Shown: piece by piece, positions 23,641 through 36,800 of the stretch
How the letters are laid out: each line of letters begins with the position of its first letter
Numbering within the stretch: position 1 is the first letter of the stretch
Assembly (NCBI RefSeq): GCF_014805625.2
Contig: NW_023998485.1
Coordinates: 1,237,349 to 1,301,348 of the forward strand
Direction of reading: 5' to 3'
Source of the DNA: Glossina fuscipes
Lineage: Eukaryota; Arthropoda; Insecta; Diptera; Glossinidae
DNA: 64,000 nt
Position numbers and translations under genes: made by a program
The notes under the pieces: model-generated
Told to the model about the DNA's origin: nothing
Database searches by the model: none
Seen by the model: only the letters and a program-made list of their open reading frames with translations

Positions 23641-24214
23641 TATACGTTTACAGTTAAGTCAAGATGTCAAAATTTACCCAATACCGCTTTTTATACCGTG
23701 TCCTACTACTATGAACTTCAAAGGCTCATCGTGAAAAGGGAATCGTGCATCTTGGACACAAAGAACCCAATCGCTTAAACTTTGCAACAAAGATGTGTTG
23801 AAAAACTCTACTTGCCTTTGCAGAGCCTATAATCACAATATTTGATTTGAAAATTTGACGAACTGAACTAAAGTTTTTACAGAACTGTAGTGGTCCGTGT
23901 TAAGTCAGTTGCAAACATTCCCCCGTTCGCAAAATTGAAACTATTATCTTAAAATTTAACAAAGGCATTGTAAGTTCCTGCATGCGAATTGAAAATGGGC
24001 TCAATCGGCCTACAGTTTCTGGGTTTTCCGGTCGTTACTTATAAACAACGATGGACACGCGATAAAAATTTCTACGGACAGCCAAGCATATCTAATATTA
24101 TTGAATACAGAAATTCATTTCTTTTTATCATTTTTTCACCTTTCTTACGAAAAAAGTAAAGGATGTCGTGTATGATTTTTTTATTTGTTTTATTTTTGCA
24201 CATAATTCAATATT
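23641..24214. other. noncoding
   Basis: No recognised feature between two DINE-like elements. Confidence 0.35.
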
Positions 24215-25102
24215 GAACAAGTAAGAGATCGGTCGAGATCGAATCTTTTATACCCAGCGCAGTCTTCCGAAAAAAAGTTGATTTTTTCTATTTTTAGAAA
24301 AAAAGTCGAAATGTTCTACTTTATGTTCTCTACAAGCAAAAAACACCAAAAACTAAAGTGCTCACAGATTTTGCAACATAGACCTGTGGGCATTGCTGCC
24401 GTTTTCTTTGTGATATTTAAGCCATTTTCCAATTTTTTTTTGCAAGTTCGTTAGCGATATCTTCATTTTTGCGAAGTGGAGGATATTTACCAAACACACT
24501 ACACAGTGCGCAGACGAACGGATGAACACTGAAATAAACGAATATGTTTAGGCGCATTCCGAATTTGAAATTGGCTAAGAATTTATATACTTTAGGCGGT
24601 TTTTGAACCTTGTTTCTGTGCTTTATAAAAGTTTTGAAAAAAATCAATATATTGCACACTATAAAACCAAGTGGGCGTGGCAATTTTTGCAGAGGTACTA
24701 CAGCATCGCACATAGAATATACGTTAAAACTTTTCTAGATTTATTAGCTACAGTTTATGAACCCAATTTTTTATCCATTTTGTCTTCAGTTTACGCAATA
24801 ATGTAGGCGTGTCCTTCGACCGGTTTGTCCTATTTTCAATACCAACTTGCATACAAGAACTTCCAATGTTTCTGTCAAATTTCAAATTATTTGCTTCCTT
24901 TTTGGCGGCCAGGAGTATGTTTACAACAGACATTATACGGCCGCACAGGTTGACAGATACAGAGTTGGACAGACCGACAACATGCTTAAATTAATTTAGA
25001 ATTTGATTCTGATCAAGAATAACTATATATTTTATGGGGTCTCTGATGCTTCCTTCTGGGCGTTGCAAACGTTTTATTCGTCAATTTTCGGTGGCGGGTA
25101 AA
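24215..25102 (+). mobile_element. DINE-1/INE-1-like Helitron copy, near full length
   Basis: The left end reads AACAAGTAAGAGATCGGTCG then AGATCGAATCTTTTATACCC. Late landmarks are AATACCAACTTGCATACAAG, ACTTCCAATGTTTCTGTCAA, TTGGACAGACCGACAACATG, TTCTGATCAAGAATAACTAT, TATTTTATGGGGTCTCTGAT and GCTTCCTTCTGGGCG, with the right end GTGGCGGGTAAAA. This is the canonical order of DINE-1 landmarks. It pairs with the inverted copy at 42.36-42.93 kb. Ends are inferred. Confidence 0.65.
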
Positions 25103-26640
25103 ACAATATAAGGCAAGTATATAATCTTTGTAATCTATGAATGTAAATAGATCATTGATGACAAATAACAGAGATAACTGCTGTCTGGTCGAAACTGAGA
25201 CGCCCAAAAACAATTTGTGATTATAGAGAAGGTATCATAATGTAAATACGTTAATAATACTTTAAGAAGAAGCGCAACAGTGATAAACAATGAAACCATA
25301 AATAAATAAATAATAACACAATAATGATTTGAAAAACAAAAATAAAATAAAAGAGAAAAAAAATGAAAATAAGAAATTGTCCATTTACTGGATGATACAC
25401 TGTTGATTTTGTCAGTATTGTTGTTGAAGTTGTTACTACTTATGATAATGATCAACGTTAACAGCTTTACTGGAATATGCTATAACTGAGACATTAGTTC
25501 GTTGGTTGCGCGATTTACAAAGGAATCGTTGAATGTAAGGCAACGAAAAGCAAACGAAGTTTGCCTAAAAATTCGTAAAACAAATTCATAACAACTGCTG
25601 GGAAAAACAAAACAACTATTTACGCGCCAAAAAAAAAAACAACAAAAATTCTTAAAGTTAATGTTGTTTTCTTGGGTAAGTGGTGATTTTTTTTAAAGTG
25701 AAATCGGCAAAGATTGTCTGGGATTTTGGAAGAAAAAAAGAATAACGTCAATAATATTCAAGGACTGAGGATAAAAGCGAGCTAAGTTCATTTGTTGCCA
25801 TTTTAAGCAATTTAATGTACAACGTACGCACCTATGTCTTACCGGAGACAAAGTTGTGGAATCAAAAACACAAACTGAAGCAAATATTTTTTCCCACATT
25901 GCATGATGCGTATACGCTCACGCGCACACACACTAAAACACGCGCACCTATGCACATTTGAATGCATACATCGAAGGAAGAAAAATAAAACAGCACAGCA
26001 CATCACAACACAGCAACATCATCATCGTCATCATCTTCATCTTCATCAAGATCACTTACTACTTATATGAGACGAACCGATTGGAATCTTTTTGGCGGCA
26101 ATTTTATGGCAAAAAATTATTAATAGATGAGGTTGTTTATCGAAAATTTTTTTAGGTAGACTCTTCCTAATGCCTTTAGCATCAAGCAGCGCAAGGCACA
26201 CTGTGGTTGCTTATGATAATGATCATCATCGAAAATGATGGCGAGGCATTTTTTGGCGCTAAAGTTTTTTCTTTAATTTTTTTTTTTATTTCCCTTTTGA
26301 TTTCATTATAACTATATAAACCACCATCACCAGTGCAAGCAAAAGAAACTCTCAGAAAAGAAAATCAGAAAACACAATTCCACGAATTAAGGATATTTTG
26401 AATCACATTATCGTCTGAAAGAGGGCGATTTACATCGAATACCATTCATAAACAGAAAAGAGAGAGAAAGAGTGGGGCAGAAAAAAATACACAATGTTTT
26501 AATGAAATTCGAAGAATTCGTGGAGATATATTTCTTACTTAAAATAGTAGAAAATTCACACAATGAACGTTGATAAAAAGAAATTAATTATCTGCCTGGA
26601 GTGGTAATAACTTTCAAACCAGTTTTTTAACACAGAATAC
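25103..26640. other. noncoding with CA/GT and TCA microsatellites
   Basis: No gene recognised. There is a CACGCGCACACACAC stretch at about 25917-25950 and a (TCA/TCT)n tract at about 26018-26050. On the minus strand the latter is followed by AGTAGTAAGTGATC, a possible splice donor. Higher GC and simple repeats would fit a promoter or 5' leader region of spitz, but this is guesswork. Confidence 0.35.
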
Positions 26641-27252
26641 AGTACAGTATGTAATAGTGGAGTGGGCAAGGCTACAAGGAATTGAAAATTTTCTTAGAAA
26701 TAAAATGTGCGATTAATTATTAATTCAATGCTTCTTAGAGCTGCCATATATTCAAAGCTAGAAGAAGTGGATATGTACGTACGGTGGAGATCACCATGAT
26801 TCTTTAGCAGTTTATTTTCAAACATTAGCGAAGCCGATCCAAAGTTTTCACACCAATCTATAATGCCCAAATACTATTACTTGGCCACTTTTCCTGAGAA
26901 ATTTTGAAAATTGCAATTTTTTTTAATATAGCGACTTTCCAGAATAGGGCGCAATATGTGGAGTGTGCGAAAAAGTGGACCGATCCGAACCATTCTTAAT
27001 AACGTTCGTCCTTGGATCAAAGCATGTCACTGTACGAAATTTCATCAAAATATCTCAAAAATTGCGACCCGTAGTTTGAACGAAAAATTACATGGACAGA
27101 CATCAGATGGACAAACGGACGGCGCAGATCAATTCGGGCTATGATTCTGAATCGATCGGTACAACAAAAGGTATTTTATGGTTTTAAACCCGCTACGTAC
27201 GGCCGGACTAACTTAATATATCCTGTACTACAAGCGATGTAGGGTATAATCA
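26641..27252 (+). mobile_element. DINE-like element, second copy of the 23.1-kb family
   Basis: It shares the block AAAGTTTTCACACCAATCTA...CTTGGCCACTTTTCCTGAGA with the element at 23.5 kb. It then has ATGGACAGACATCAGATGGA, GCTATGATTCTGAATCGATC and the right end CTGTACTACAAGCGATGTAG, GGTATAAT. The left end is not clear. The landmark order (GGACAGACnnnCAGATGGAC, TGATTCTGA, GGGTATAA) is DINE-1/Helitron-like. Confidence 0.5.
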
Positions 27253-28708
27253 AAGTAAAATTCGGAGCATACTGCAGAAAGTAGCGTTATATTATCTTGC
27301 AATATTATCAATACAAAATTAAGTGCATGGAGACTTTTTGTGTGGATGGCTCTTAAAGTATTTTTCTTGTTTTTTTCTGCAATAAGGTACCAGGGCTTGG
27401 CTTGATTCGCAGGAAAATGACTGGCGCTCTTTGTATTGATTTAATAAAACGAGAAATCCAAGTAAAAAATCAAGCGTAATTAATTAATTAAACATAATCC
27501 CCTTCTTTTGCATTTCTTCTCTTTGAAGGGGAGAATGGGATACTTTACTTTGCTGCCAACCCCCTATCTAAACAAAAAAGCACACCTTACACTAAAAGCT
27601 ATTGAAATTGTTTTAAGTCAAACGCTAAAAAAAGGAAAACACCGCCAACTAAAAATAAACTATAGCGCTCTCTTCTAAAAAGCACATGTGGTTATTCTTC
27701 ATTTTTGTTTTTATAGTCTTAAACAAAAAAACAACAAACACGAAAGAAAATACCATAAAACAAAACTCCCCTCAATGGCACTTTTGAGAAGACAGCAAGA
27801 ACAACACTTGGATGAATGTGTACGGAAGAGCGAAATAGACTCCTTTGCGGGGCGTTGAACCCAAAATAATGTGAATAATAATAACAGTAAGGGAAACATT
27901 TTCATCCAATATGAGACGAATCATTTGTTATCCGCCGGTTACTTCATAAATATCGTCAATACAAAAGGCTTCAGCGGAAAATTTTGGCTCAATGTGTTTA
28001 ACTCCTTTTTATTTCTAAAATATAGCATACGTCGGGTATGCTTAAAAGAAAAATTGAGCTTACGCGTATGCGAAGAAACGCTAAACTGTTTTAAATTTCT
28101 AAAATATTGAAAAGTATTTTTAAATCATTTTTCGCTTTCCACAGAAATTTGATTAGCCATTGCCATTATTTCGCTCACAGGTACAGCCCCATTCAGGAAG
28201 AAGCTGCAGCAAAATTTTTATATATATAAATTACAAACGAAATGGCGAAGCTGATGCAGGCAGGAGAATATGAAAAGCAAACGTTCAACCAAATCTAAAG
28301 AACATAAAAACATTAAATAATGAAAACAAATGAACACATGGCAAAAAGCTATTGAAGAACATGACGATAAATATGATAAAAGTAAGAGTAAATGAATAAA
28401 CAAAAGCAAAATAAATTACATAAAACAAATCATAGACTCTATCTTCTAAAATGCGGGGGATAACTTGAGGAAGGCAATAAGGGTGCAAAATGAACACGAA
28501 GGCATATAAGTACTAAATGCTTTAAAAAGCAAAGCTTTTGAGGCCGCCGTTGGTGATAAAGTGAATGAATTTATTACCCCATTTATAACACCTAGAAATT
28601 TTTTGTACGAGCATAAGTGTCAATTTCCTTCAACTTAGCCCTTTCTCTAGCTGTCAGAAAAAAGCAGTTCGCTTTTTCATTCCCAACCAGCTAACGAAAT
28701 GTAAGTGA
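27253..28708. other. noncoding
   Basis: No gene recognised. Short poly(A/T) and TAATTAATTAAT simple sequence. The open frames here are low-complexity. Confidence 0.4.
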
Positions 28709-28939
28709 TTCGCTCTAATACGAATACTACAAATTTGTCAGCCATGCGCTCAAACACGTATCTCAGAAGAAAGCACTGTCTGTTTCACATCTAAGATCTG
28801 CAAGATGGAAGAACAAACCTTCATCTATTATCGGGTAGCTTGCGGATGCCCCAACCGGGAGATGTGCAGAGACCTAATTGAGGATCACTTCTCGTGCTGC
28901 ACAGATGTACGCAAATTTTTTTATCGTTTTCAATGCTAA
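28709..28939 (+). pseudogene. cysteine-rich coding-like fragment, family uncertain
   Basis: An open frame without an early Met encodes nine cysteines in about 60 residues: ICQPC, TVCFTSKICKM, VACGCPNREMC and FSCCTDV. The Cys density, the Pro-Asn after GCP and the final CC-x-D recall extracellular three-finger (Ly6/activin-receptor-like) or similar disulphide-rich modules, but the spacing is not diagnostic. The frame could be one exon: an AAAAGCAG lies about 40 bases upstream and a GTACGC donor-like site follows CCTGD-equivalent codons at 28906. It may be a decayed copy or a real exon of an unrecognised gene. Confidence 0.3.
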
Positions 28940-31900
28940 CATTTTTTGTTCGAAACCTCGCTGATCACTTACCAGCCAAACCAACTTCTTAATCATTCCT
29001 GCTGATTCGATTGCGTTTTTTTTCAGTTTAAAACTAAACAATATGCAATGGCGTAAATGTGCCTTGTTGACTGACCGATATGTGAGCAACTGGAATTTAT
29101 ATTACCATTCAACCGCCAATCTAAGTTACCTATACCTCAAATTTTGGAAAAATTTAATGCACCTGTTATGTCTCGTGAAGCAACAAATTTCGATGGACCG
29201 TATTTACTAATACATTTAATATATAAGTTCTTGATTGCTCTGAGATTGCTAAAATTTGAAATATTGTGCGCTAATATTTGCTAACGAGTCGCAGTTGCGT
29301 TCAAAATTTTAATACAACAAAACAGTGGATGAGATATATGCTCCGAATTTGTTATGTGTCCATGGCGAAAGTCTTTTAAAATCATATTACATTTATTTAT
29401 ACACATCGGTTACACAAATGATAACTAAAATACCAAGAGAAGCTGTTACAAAATGTCTATTCGTGGTTTAATAAAATCAAACCTCAGTCAAGAGATAAAT
29501 GCATTTTCAGAACTAAGAATGGAAGAAAACCGAATTCGAGTATGCAATAAAATTTATAGGTGCCGAAAGGAGATAGTGACTTGTAAAATGTGCAAAAAAC
29601 ATCCCGGTTTTGTAGTACGAATACGCCTTGAATGTTCTGTTCAAAAATTTTTCATCACTACCATCAATCAAGCATAACTACTACTACGTAGTGAAAATGA
29701 AAGATGTCAAAATATTCCTATGCTTCCTATGTAACATGGAATGCCAAAAATTCTAAATAATTGTAAGCATTTTCACCTGTCCTTCATTTCCCCTCACTGT
29801 AAATAAATAGAGGATTCTGTGGAGTTCTTCTATATTCAAGGAACTTTTTTCTACGGTGTATCTTCGGTTTTCTAATCTCACGTCTGTCCTGTTCCATAAT
29901 CGTCCTGTTTGTTCGGTCATATTCGGAAATACTGAAAAATGCGGCACTGAGAAACCGGATTGGCGAACAATTTTTTTTAGAGATGGAATGCTCAGCCATT
30001 TAAAAATTATATCTATGCTATTCAGCGTTGCATAAATGATTTTCTACTTTTTATCAAATATGCACAACAGATGAAGCAGATATTTACAAAGCGGCATGAA
30101 ATTCAACAATTGTGTGTGGCAGCTGTTCCACTGCGTGGAACAACGTTCTGAATTTCAGGCAACGCAACTAACTCTCAGTCGGATTTTCCTCAAATTTATA
30201 CCATTTCTTACAGGGCGCCGCGTGCATAAAGATTAGGTCTCGCCATACCTGCCTACCATAACTCTTCTCTCTCTATGTTTGACTAATTAAACTCAATTTA
30301 AAAACACACAAATTTGATCTTCATTGCAAGGAAAACCTTGCCGCAAAAACGTCAATCTTTCGTTCTTTTCCTGTTATTATTATTGTTATTATTAATCAAG
30401 ACAGAGAAATAAATTGTAAGACTAAAGTTTTAAAGGATATTGACACCCTCCGAGGAAAAAGTGATTTTAAGTATATTTCATACTTTATATCTTTTCGTAT
30501 GCGGCAAATATATCATAAATAATTCATAAGAGACTAAGGAAAAAAATAATACTTTTTTAAAATTATCATGAAAAAATACAGTCCCCTCCTTTAAAAATGA
30601 CACAATGAATCCAACGCTTCTTTAATATTTTAATGCCTTTCGTCGTACACAACGATTTGTCAAGACCCTAAAAAAATGCACTTCATATTTTTTTTTTTTT
30701 TTTTTGATATAACTAACTCTTACCCGGCCCCGATTGTCTCCTGTGGAGGCCCATTGGGTTCAGCTTATCGTTGTCCCTGTGACACCTTTTAAAACCATTT
30801 TCGTCGAAGACGATTCGCTACAGTACTTTTCAAGCTAGTATAGCCCTTGTAATGAACAAAGTGAGATGAAATTTCGGCATGCATCGCCTTTGGTGGTTAA
30901 GAGTTTTTAATAAGAGCAAGGGTTGTGGTTACAGAAGACATCTACAGTGAGTGTCATTAATGTTGGGTTTTTTCGCTTGAAAAAAATTAACGCTTGTTGA
31001 ACCCTAAATGGCATCTTTAAAATACACCTTCTAAAAATAAATAAATAGATAAATACGCTACAGTGGAACATGGCCCAAAATTAAATGCCAAATAAAACGA
31101 AAATTTGAAAATTTAACTAAAAGCTAATAATATTGGCGCCTAATTTACATGAGATACACGCGCACGTATTTAGAACGTGAAACATATGTAAATATGTTAC
31201 GTACATACAAACACGCAGATATGTGTATATATAGCCAAACATGTACACTAAAGTCTCGGGGGGTACGTTTCAAAGCGTACATTTATGGCTAAAAGGGTCT
31301 GGTTGGTTGTGAATGAATGGATTTACCCTCAGATGTCCATCAAAATGTCAGTCCTTTACTCAGTTATTTCGACACATTAGGCGGAAATTTATTTATTTAC
31401 CTCTTCTTTATGCGATTGTCTGATTGAAATTTCATTTGAATTGCTATTTTCCACCAATTTCCCAGTTATTTTCAGTTACTATTTTTCGTCAAATTAAGAG
31501 ATCTTCTTACAAGTCATTGGAAATATAGATTCAAAAGGCATACAGCCCTCGCTACAAACGCCGTGCATAAACAAACAAGAAAAAAAAATTCAATATACAA
31601 TAAAATAATCGAGACTGGGATTAATTATTCTTTTCAATTATTTTCACTTAAGGTAGGATAATAAGTAGTAAGGATTATCAATTATCGAAAGCTTGGTATG
31701 CCAACAGGCATAAATTCTTAGAATATATTAGAAGAAAATGCCTTAATGCTTCACCACAGTAAATAATCAATAAGAAAATTTAAGAGGAATATTAATGAAC
31801 CGGTTCCCTTATCATCGTTGTTCAATTTAAATACAGAAATTTTGTTTAGATATATGTTCTCAAATAAAATTTTAAAACAAATAAATTTCCAAGCTATTCT

Positions 31901-33202
31901 AAGCAAATGGTTCTTTGCGTATCCCTAAAATTAATACTGAAAGCTGTTTCCCAGACTTATTAAGAGAGAGCTTTCCACAGCTGATTTTCGTTCATTTCAC
32001 GGCTTATAAACTATTTCAATTACCGCAAGTAGTCGTTAGCGTCCCTAAAAATCTCACAGGAGTAGTAAAGAAGGAGTAAATCAAAGATACTTGTACGCTT
32101 AAAACCGAATTTTTCATGGCTTATTTGACCAGGCAACAAAGTAGAACAATTCGAATAAACAATTCTAAGTAATTCAAACAATAGGACGAAGTTTGTTATT
32201 TTTGGTGGAAATTCCATACCATATTATCTGGAAACAAAGTCAAATGGTTACATATTAATATAGCGATCAAATTAAAAGTAAAAAACAAGCAGTTCAGTCT
32301 TTTTTCTCAACAAACTACCCAATTATGCTTAGGGATACGATAAGTTTCATTACCGCTTCGTATGATTTCAACAACAACTGCATAATATGCTGTAATATAA
32401 TGAGTGCCATCTGTGGGTCGTACAATTTCTAAGGAAATCAAAATAATATCGACTAATTGACAATAAAGAAATCGCTCAATGTGCTGACTTTTAATAAACA
32501 TATGCCATAGTAGCCCAAATAGAAACCAAACATGCCCGTAACTACGGAAAGTAACAGCGGTATCCAAATGATAGCAGGCTTTTGCTTCCGGCAAAATCAC
32601 ACTACTAATGTTTGTTTATTGAAAATGTAACCAAAATTCGGCGGAGTTAACCCTTATACACAGCATATAAAACAGACAGAATCTCTACCACTAATTTTGT
32701 TGTTTTACACAACAATCAGCTGCTGTCCCCATTCTCCCCTCTCTTCCAGATTTTGTCCATTGCAACAGATTCTTGGTTTACCAAGTACTAATTTGCTCTC
32801 GTATTTTACTACACGCTTGTTATTCCAGACAAGCAGGTAGAACGTACCGTGTGGGACCTTATTATGTAGCGTACCTTTTCTTACATTATATCCATTTCAA
32901 ACGCAAAGGACAATATAATTTACGTCATTCCGTTTATACCACCCGCAGTTAGCCATCAGAAAACCTGTAAAGTTTCAGGATGCGATTAATCGCGAAAGAT
33001 TTTGCAAGCCTCTTCTACTCAAAACGCACTAGTTTTGTCTTTACTTCTGGCATAGGTGTCAGCACACTGTAAGCGTAACCCATCTGTGAAAACGATAACG
33101 TTTAGAATATCTGCGTGTTTTTGTTCACTTATTAGTATTTCTTAGTTCTTCATCGATATCTCCTGTAAGCTTACATTATAAAGTCAATTAAGGCTCAGAA
33201 GT
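28940..33202. other. noncoding, AT-rich
   Basis: No gene recognised over 4.3 kb. The short frames at 29453-29677 (plus) and 32307-32600 (minus) have no known domain. A poly(T) run lies at 30689-30705. Confidence 0.4.
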
Positions 33203-33334
33203 TCATGGGTGACGCAAATGAGTCCGAAACTGTTGGTACCTTTGAACACCGACGTAATGTGGAATAATTTGTCCATCTTCTTCATCTTCGATCTTTTTGA
33301 TGATCTCATCTAATGCTTTTTCAGTTGACGGTAT
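33203..33334 (-). pseudogene. short coding-like remnant, unidentified
   Basis: One minus-strand frame gives a hydrophilic, protein-like segment (ALDEIIKKIEDEEDGQII then PHYVGVQRYQQFRTHLRHP) ending in TGA. The charged helix followed by an aromatic segment looks like real protein, unlike the surrounding AT-rich frames. No family was recognised and the upstream sequence is full of stops. Very tentative. Confidence 0.2.
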
Positions 33335-35732
33335 AACGCACGCCCCACTCTTAAGACTCATCGTCCTTTAACCACATAAGCCGCCTTTAAAACAATGATC
33401 CTGGCCACCTTTCCACATGTTTCCGCTTTCAAGTCGAACGTGCACAAAGACTACTGCTCTCTCCCTAACTATAATCTTCGCTGACCATCAAAGTGCTTAC
33501 ATTCCCTGAGAGCCTAAGCGAATCAAAAAAAATTTTTCCGCTTAATCCACATCACAATATTCTTTCAAAATTCTTTAAGCGCACTAATGGATTTTACTTT
33601 CAACTGCAGCTCTTTGTATCTTTACTCCCCTTTTTACGTCTGCACTAGCTATAATTTTTTCCTAACCACCGCCGGTTTCACATGTATAGAAAACATCTGC
33701 TAAGTAGTGGGCAAAATTTAAAAACTTTTTAAGGTTATCTTTAATGTCAGAATATGTTATTATATTACTTCTCACCTTCAACTAAAATCACATCAGAATT
33801 GTTTCGAGTAGTGTCTGCGATCTTTGTGTTTCACCTTTACCCGGATAAAAGCTCTTCAAGCTTATAGCATTTGGTATAAAAATTTTTAATAAAAATAATA
33901 AAAAATCGCACACTTTGTATGAACCCACTAATTACTACAAGCGGTGAACATAAGTTTAAAATATAACCGCGCGCGAATTTATTTTTGTTAGCGAGCAAAG
34001 TTTGACAGATTGAAAGGAATTATTAAACTGATTGTTCATTTGAAATATTTTAGATTTTCAAGAAAAATTTTTTTAATACGTGAAATATTTGATAAATAAA
34101 TTAGAGAAATAAATTTACTGAAAATGCACAAAAGAAAATAGTGAAACACTAAAAAAGGATTAGTTCATGCGATAAAGATTTAAATGAAAGACAATCTTTC
34201 GCTTGTTGAGCGGCGTGAGAGAAATAAAAAAGAAAGGAGTGCGATTTTATAAGACAAGTTCATTTGATATATTTTTCATGTCATTCAGTTTGTGCAAGAG
34301 AAAATGTCTAACAAAGAACAATTAATGTTAATCACATACTGGCCAGATCGTCTAGGAAATTAGGAGGTTTTTTGCTGCTCAAATCCTATTCCAGATTGAA
34401 GATGTAGCTCACAAGCGCAAGTTTTCACAATTTGAGTTGTACGCAAAGAAGAATTTTAGTGATTTTACATGCAGGAACCTTACTATTATTCCCCTGGAAA
34501 TTGCATGCAATCAAATTACAAATAACAAATGCATCTAAGAATTCCACACTTTAAATTTCATGGAAATGTTTCGTTTTTTCTCGTAGAATTGATAAAGTTA
34601 TTGGAGAGGTCAAGTTTTTTAAACTTAACACTGCATACGGTCAATAGAAGGCAGATTCCAATTGTATTTCTTATCAAATCAATTCAGCTCCTCAGCTCCT
34701 TTTCGCCTTTTTTAATTCGTTAGTAAACGGAATGAAAAATATAAGGAGACTGCATTAATAATAAAAGCAGTTACGACGCACTGCAACATATCGAGAAAAA
34801 TATCCGAATGACAAAAATAGTTAAAGTGCAGTAAAATCAAATTCCATGCTATACAAATTTCTTTCTGAATATTATCTGCAAGAAACACAACGAAGAGTGC
34901 AATCGTAAATTTGTTCTGTATACACAAAACACTTACGTACTACCTATTGGTAATACATATACTATTTCTATTGATAGATGTGATGTAAGCTATGGTGCAT
35001 AATAGTGAATAAAGTGCGAATAGTATCTCTGCTGTCCTAGATCCGAATATTTTAGGTGCAGGTACGATTTTCTCACACAATTTGATTCACTTATTATACT
35101 ACTTGAGACTTCTACTGAAAAACCGTTATATGATTAAAAGTACTTGGTATAGGGCTATGGTCCATCACAGTGTTTTTAATTGGTTTTAAATAAATAAATC
35201 ACTTTATATATCTTTAGATATATCACACAACTCTGCTTCAATAAAGTCTTTCTAAGGCTATCACTTATCGTCAAATACGTCAAACCTACATTTCTTCAGG
35301 AGTCAGACAATGAATACTGTGCTAAGGCAAAATCAATCTGCGAGACAACCCCGCCAATATAGCTTTTTGTTCGCCAACCATTTCTACGATATAAGAAAAC
35401 TGGCGATATGCTGGATCAACGACATAGAGTACGAAACGTATTCACGTACGCGAAAAGTAACGTAGATATCCTATTGCGATATACGAATATTTTTATACAA
35501 GATTATGTGGACCGCAACTAGTTCTGGGAGCATCTTTTATTATAAAAAATCAATAAAAAATAAAAGTTGCAAGGCCTTTTGATGAACAAAATAAAGAAAC
35601 GAAAAACAATACACACGACAGCATCGAATTAGACGTCATGTTAAGGGGCCTCTTTGTTTATAGCGCTTTTAACCGATATTTGGAAAACACAGCAACAATA
35701 AAGAAACCGACACATACAAAATAAAATGACCT
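33335..35732. other. noncoding
   Basis: No gene recognised between the short remnant and the protease pseudogene. Confidence 0.4.
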
Positions 35733-36197
35733 TTATTCCCCCAAATTATTTTCTATCCATTTCATGTAAGAAGGAACTCGGGTAAGCACAGCCGGTAGAT
35801 AATTTTATTCCCGCAACTAGCTACGCCCAAGGACGTGACACCGATTTGCACGGAACGGGCATGCCTACTCCTGTAAACACTTGTAAATAAAGGTCCGCCA
35901 GAGTGACCTTTACAAACATTCACCTCACTAATGCCGGATGCACATATTTCCTTATCGTTATTGAAGAAAGACCGATATATTCGTGTGCATTCGTTTATAT
36001 CTAGGACAGGAATTTATGCCTTCATCAATATATTAGAACTCAAGCCTATGAGATGAAAAAAGAGCAACGAATTTGTGTACAAAACTTCCCTTGTTATAAT
36101 TACTTTTTTCGGTCGCTCCCCAACAAGTGATAGTAGCCCTTGATACCGTAAAAAAATCTTCATCAGGTTAAGGCAAACATATCGGGAAATGGGATCC
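35733..36197 (-). pseudogene. trypsin-like (S1) serine protease, broken 3' part
   Basis: The minus strand encodes the C-terminal third of a chymotrypsin-fold protease of the clip-domain type. ICLP..PDEDFFTVSRATIT then CWGATEKS matches the PICLP...ATITGWGATE region. IPVLDINECTRIY, ICASG...VNVC and GHSGGPLFTSVY surround the catalytic Ser. QIGVTSLGVASCGNK and, in another frame, AVLTRVPSYMKWIENNLG form the terminal helix before TAA. Defects: an in-frame stop after ICLP, a stop before IPVLD, a frameshift after SCGNK, and GDSGGP changed to GHSGGP, losing the Asp that forms the S1 active-site salt bridge. AATAAA overlaps the stop. The His and catalytic Asp exons are absent, and homology stops at the palindromic repeat at 36.2 kb. 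Confidence 0.75.
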
Positions 36198-36680
36198 TAC
36201 AAAACCATTTAGATGCGTGTCGGTTTATTTCTCTCCGCGAGTAATGAAAGCGTGTGAAGTTTGTTGATGGAGGTTGCATTATAATTGCACGTGTTAATTG
36301 AAAAGAAAAGTCGATTTATTAGTTACTTTGACGGTTGAAAGGTTACAATGAATCGCGTACAAACAGATGAATTAAAAAATTATCAATAAGTATGTATTTT
36401 TTTCTGAGGCTTCAGATTCTCACCATTTTTTTAGCTTCTCAGATGAATGCAGAACGGACTAAAGAACAAAAGTTCTTCAAAACAAAAGTAAGCGAATAGC
36501 AAGCGAGCTTTAAGAGCTTTGATTTGTAACTTTATTTATTATTTATTTTTCGTTTGAAAGATACTAGAAATAGCAAAAAAATAATCCGTTGAAGTTGTGT
36601 CAAACTGAAAAATATTCCATTGAAGTTGAATCAGAATGTACGCGCTTATTTTAATCCATCCGCTTAATATCGTCACTTGC
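36198..36680. repeat. single copy of the 'ACCATTTAGATGCG' repeat module and flank
   Basis: AAAACCATTTAGATGCGTGT followed by CGGTTTAT (36201-36227) is a diverged single unit of the 41-bp tandem repeat found 480 bp to the right. The rest of the interval is noncoding. Confidence 0.5.
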
Positions 36681-36800
36681 ATTTTCAATTTATAAACAAC
36701 CATTTGGTTGCGTGTCGGTTTATTTTCAATTTATAAACAACCATTTGGTTGCGCCCCGGTTTTTATCACTTTATAAACAAACAAATTTGGTTGTGCAATA
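36681..36800. repeat. 41-bp tandem repeat with hairpin core CAACCATTTGGTTG
   Basis: Two near-identical 41-bp units start at 36681 and 36722, and a third, diverged unit follows. Each contains CAACCA-TT-TGGTTG, a 6-bp-arm inverted repeat (36697-36710 and 36738-36751), followed by GCG(T/C)...CGGTTT. Related units occur at 36.2 kb and at 47.95-48.03 kb. It may be a terminal subrepeat of a mobile element that I cannot name. Confidence 0.7.
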
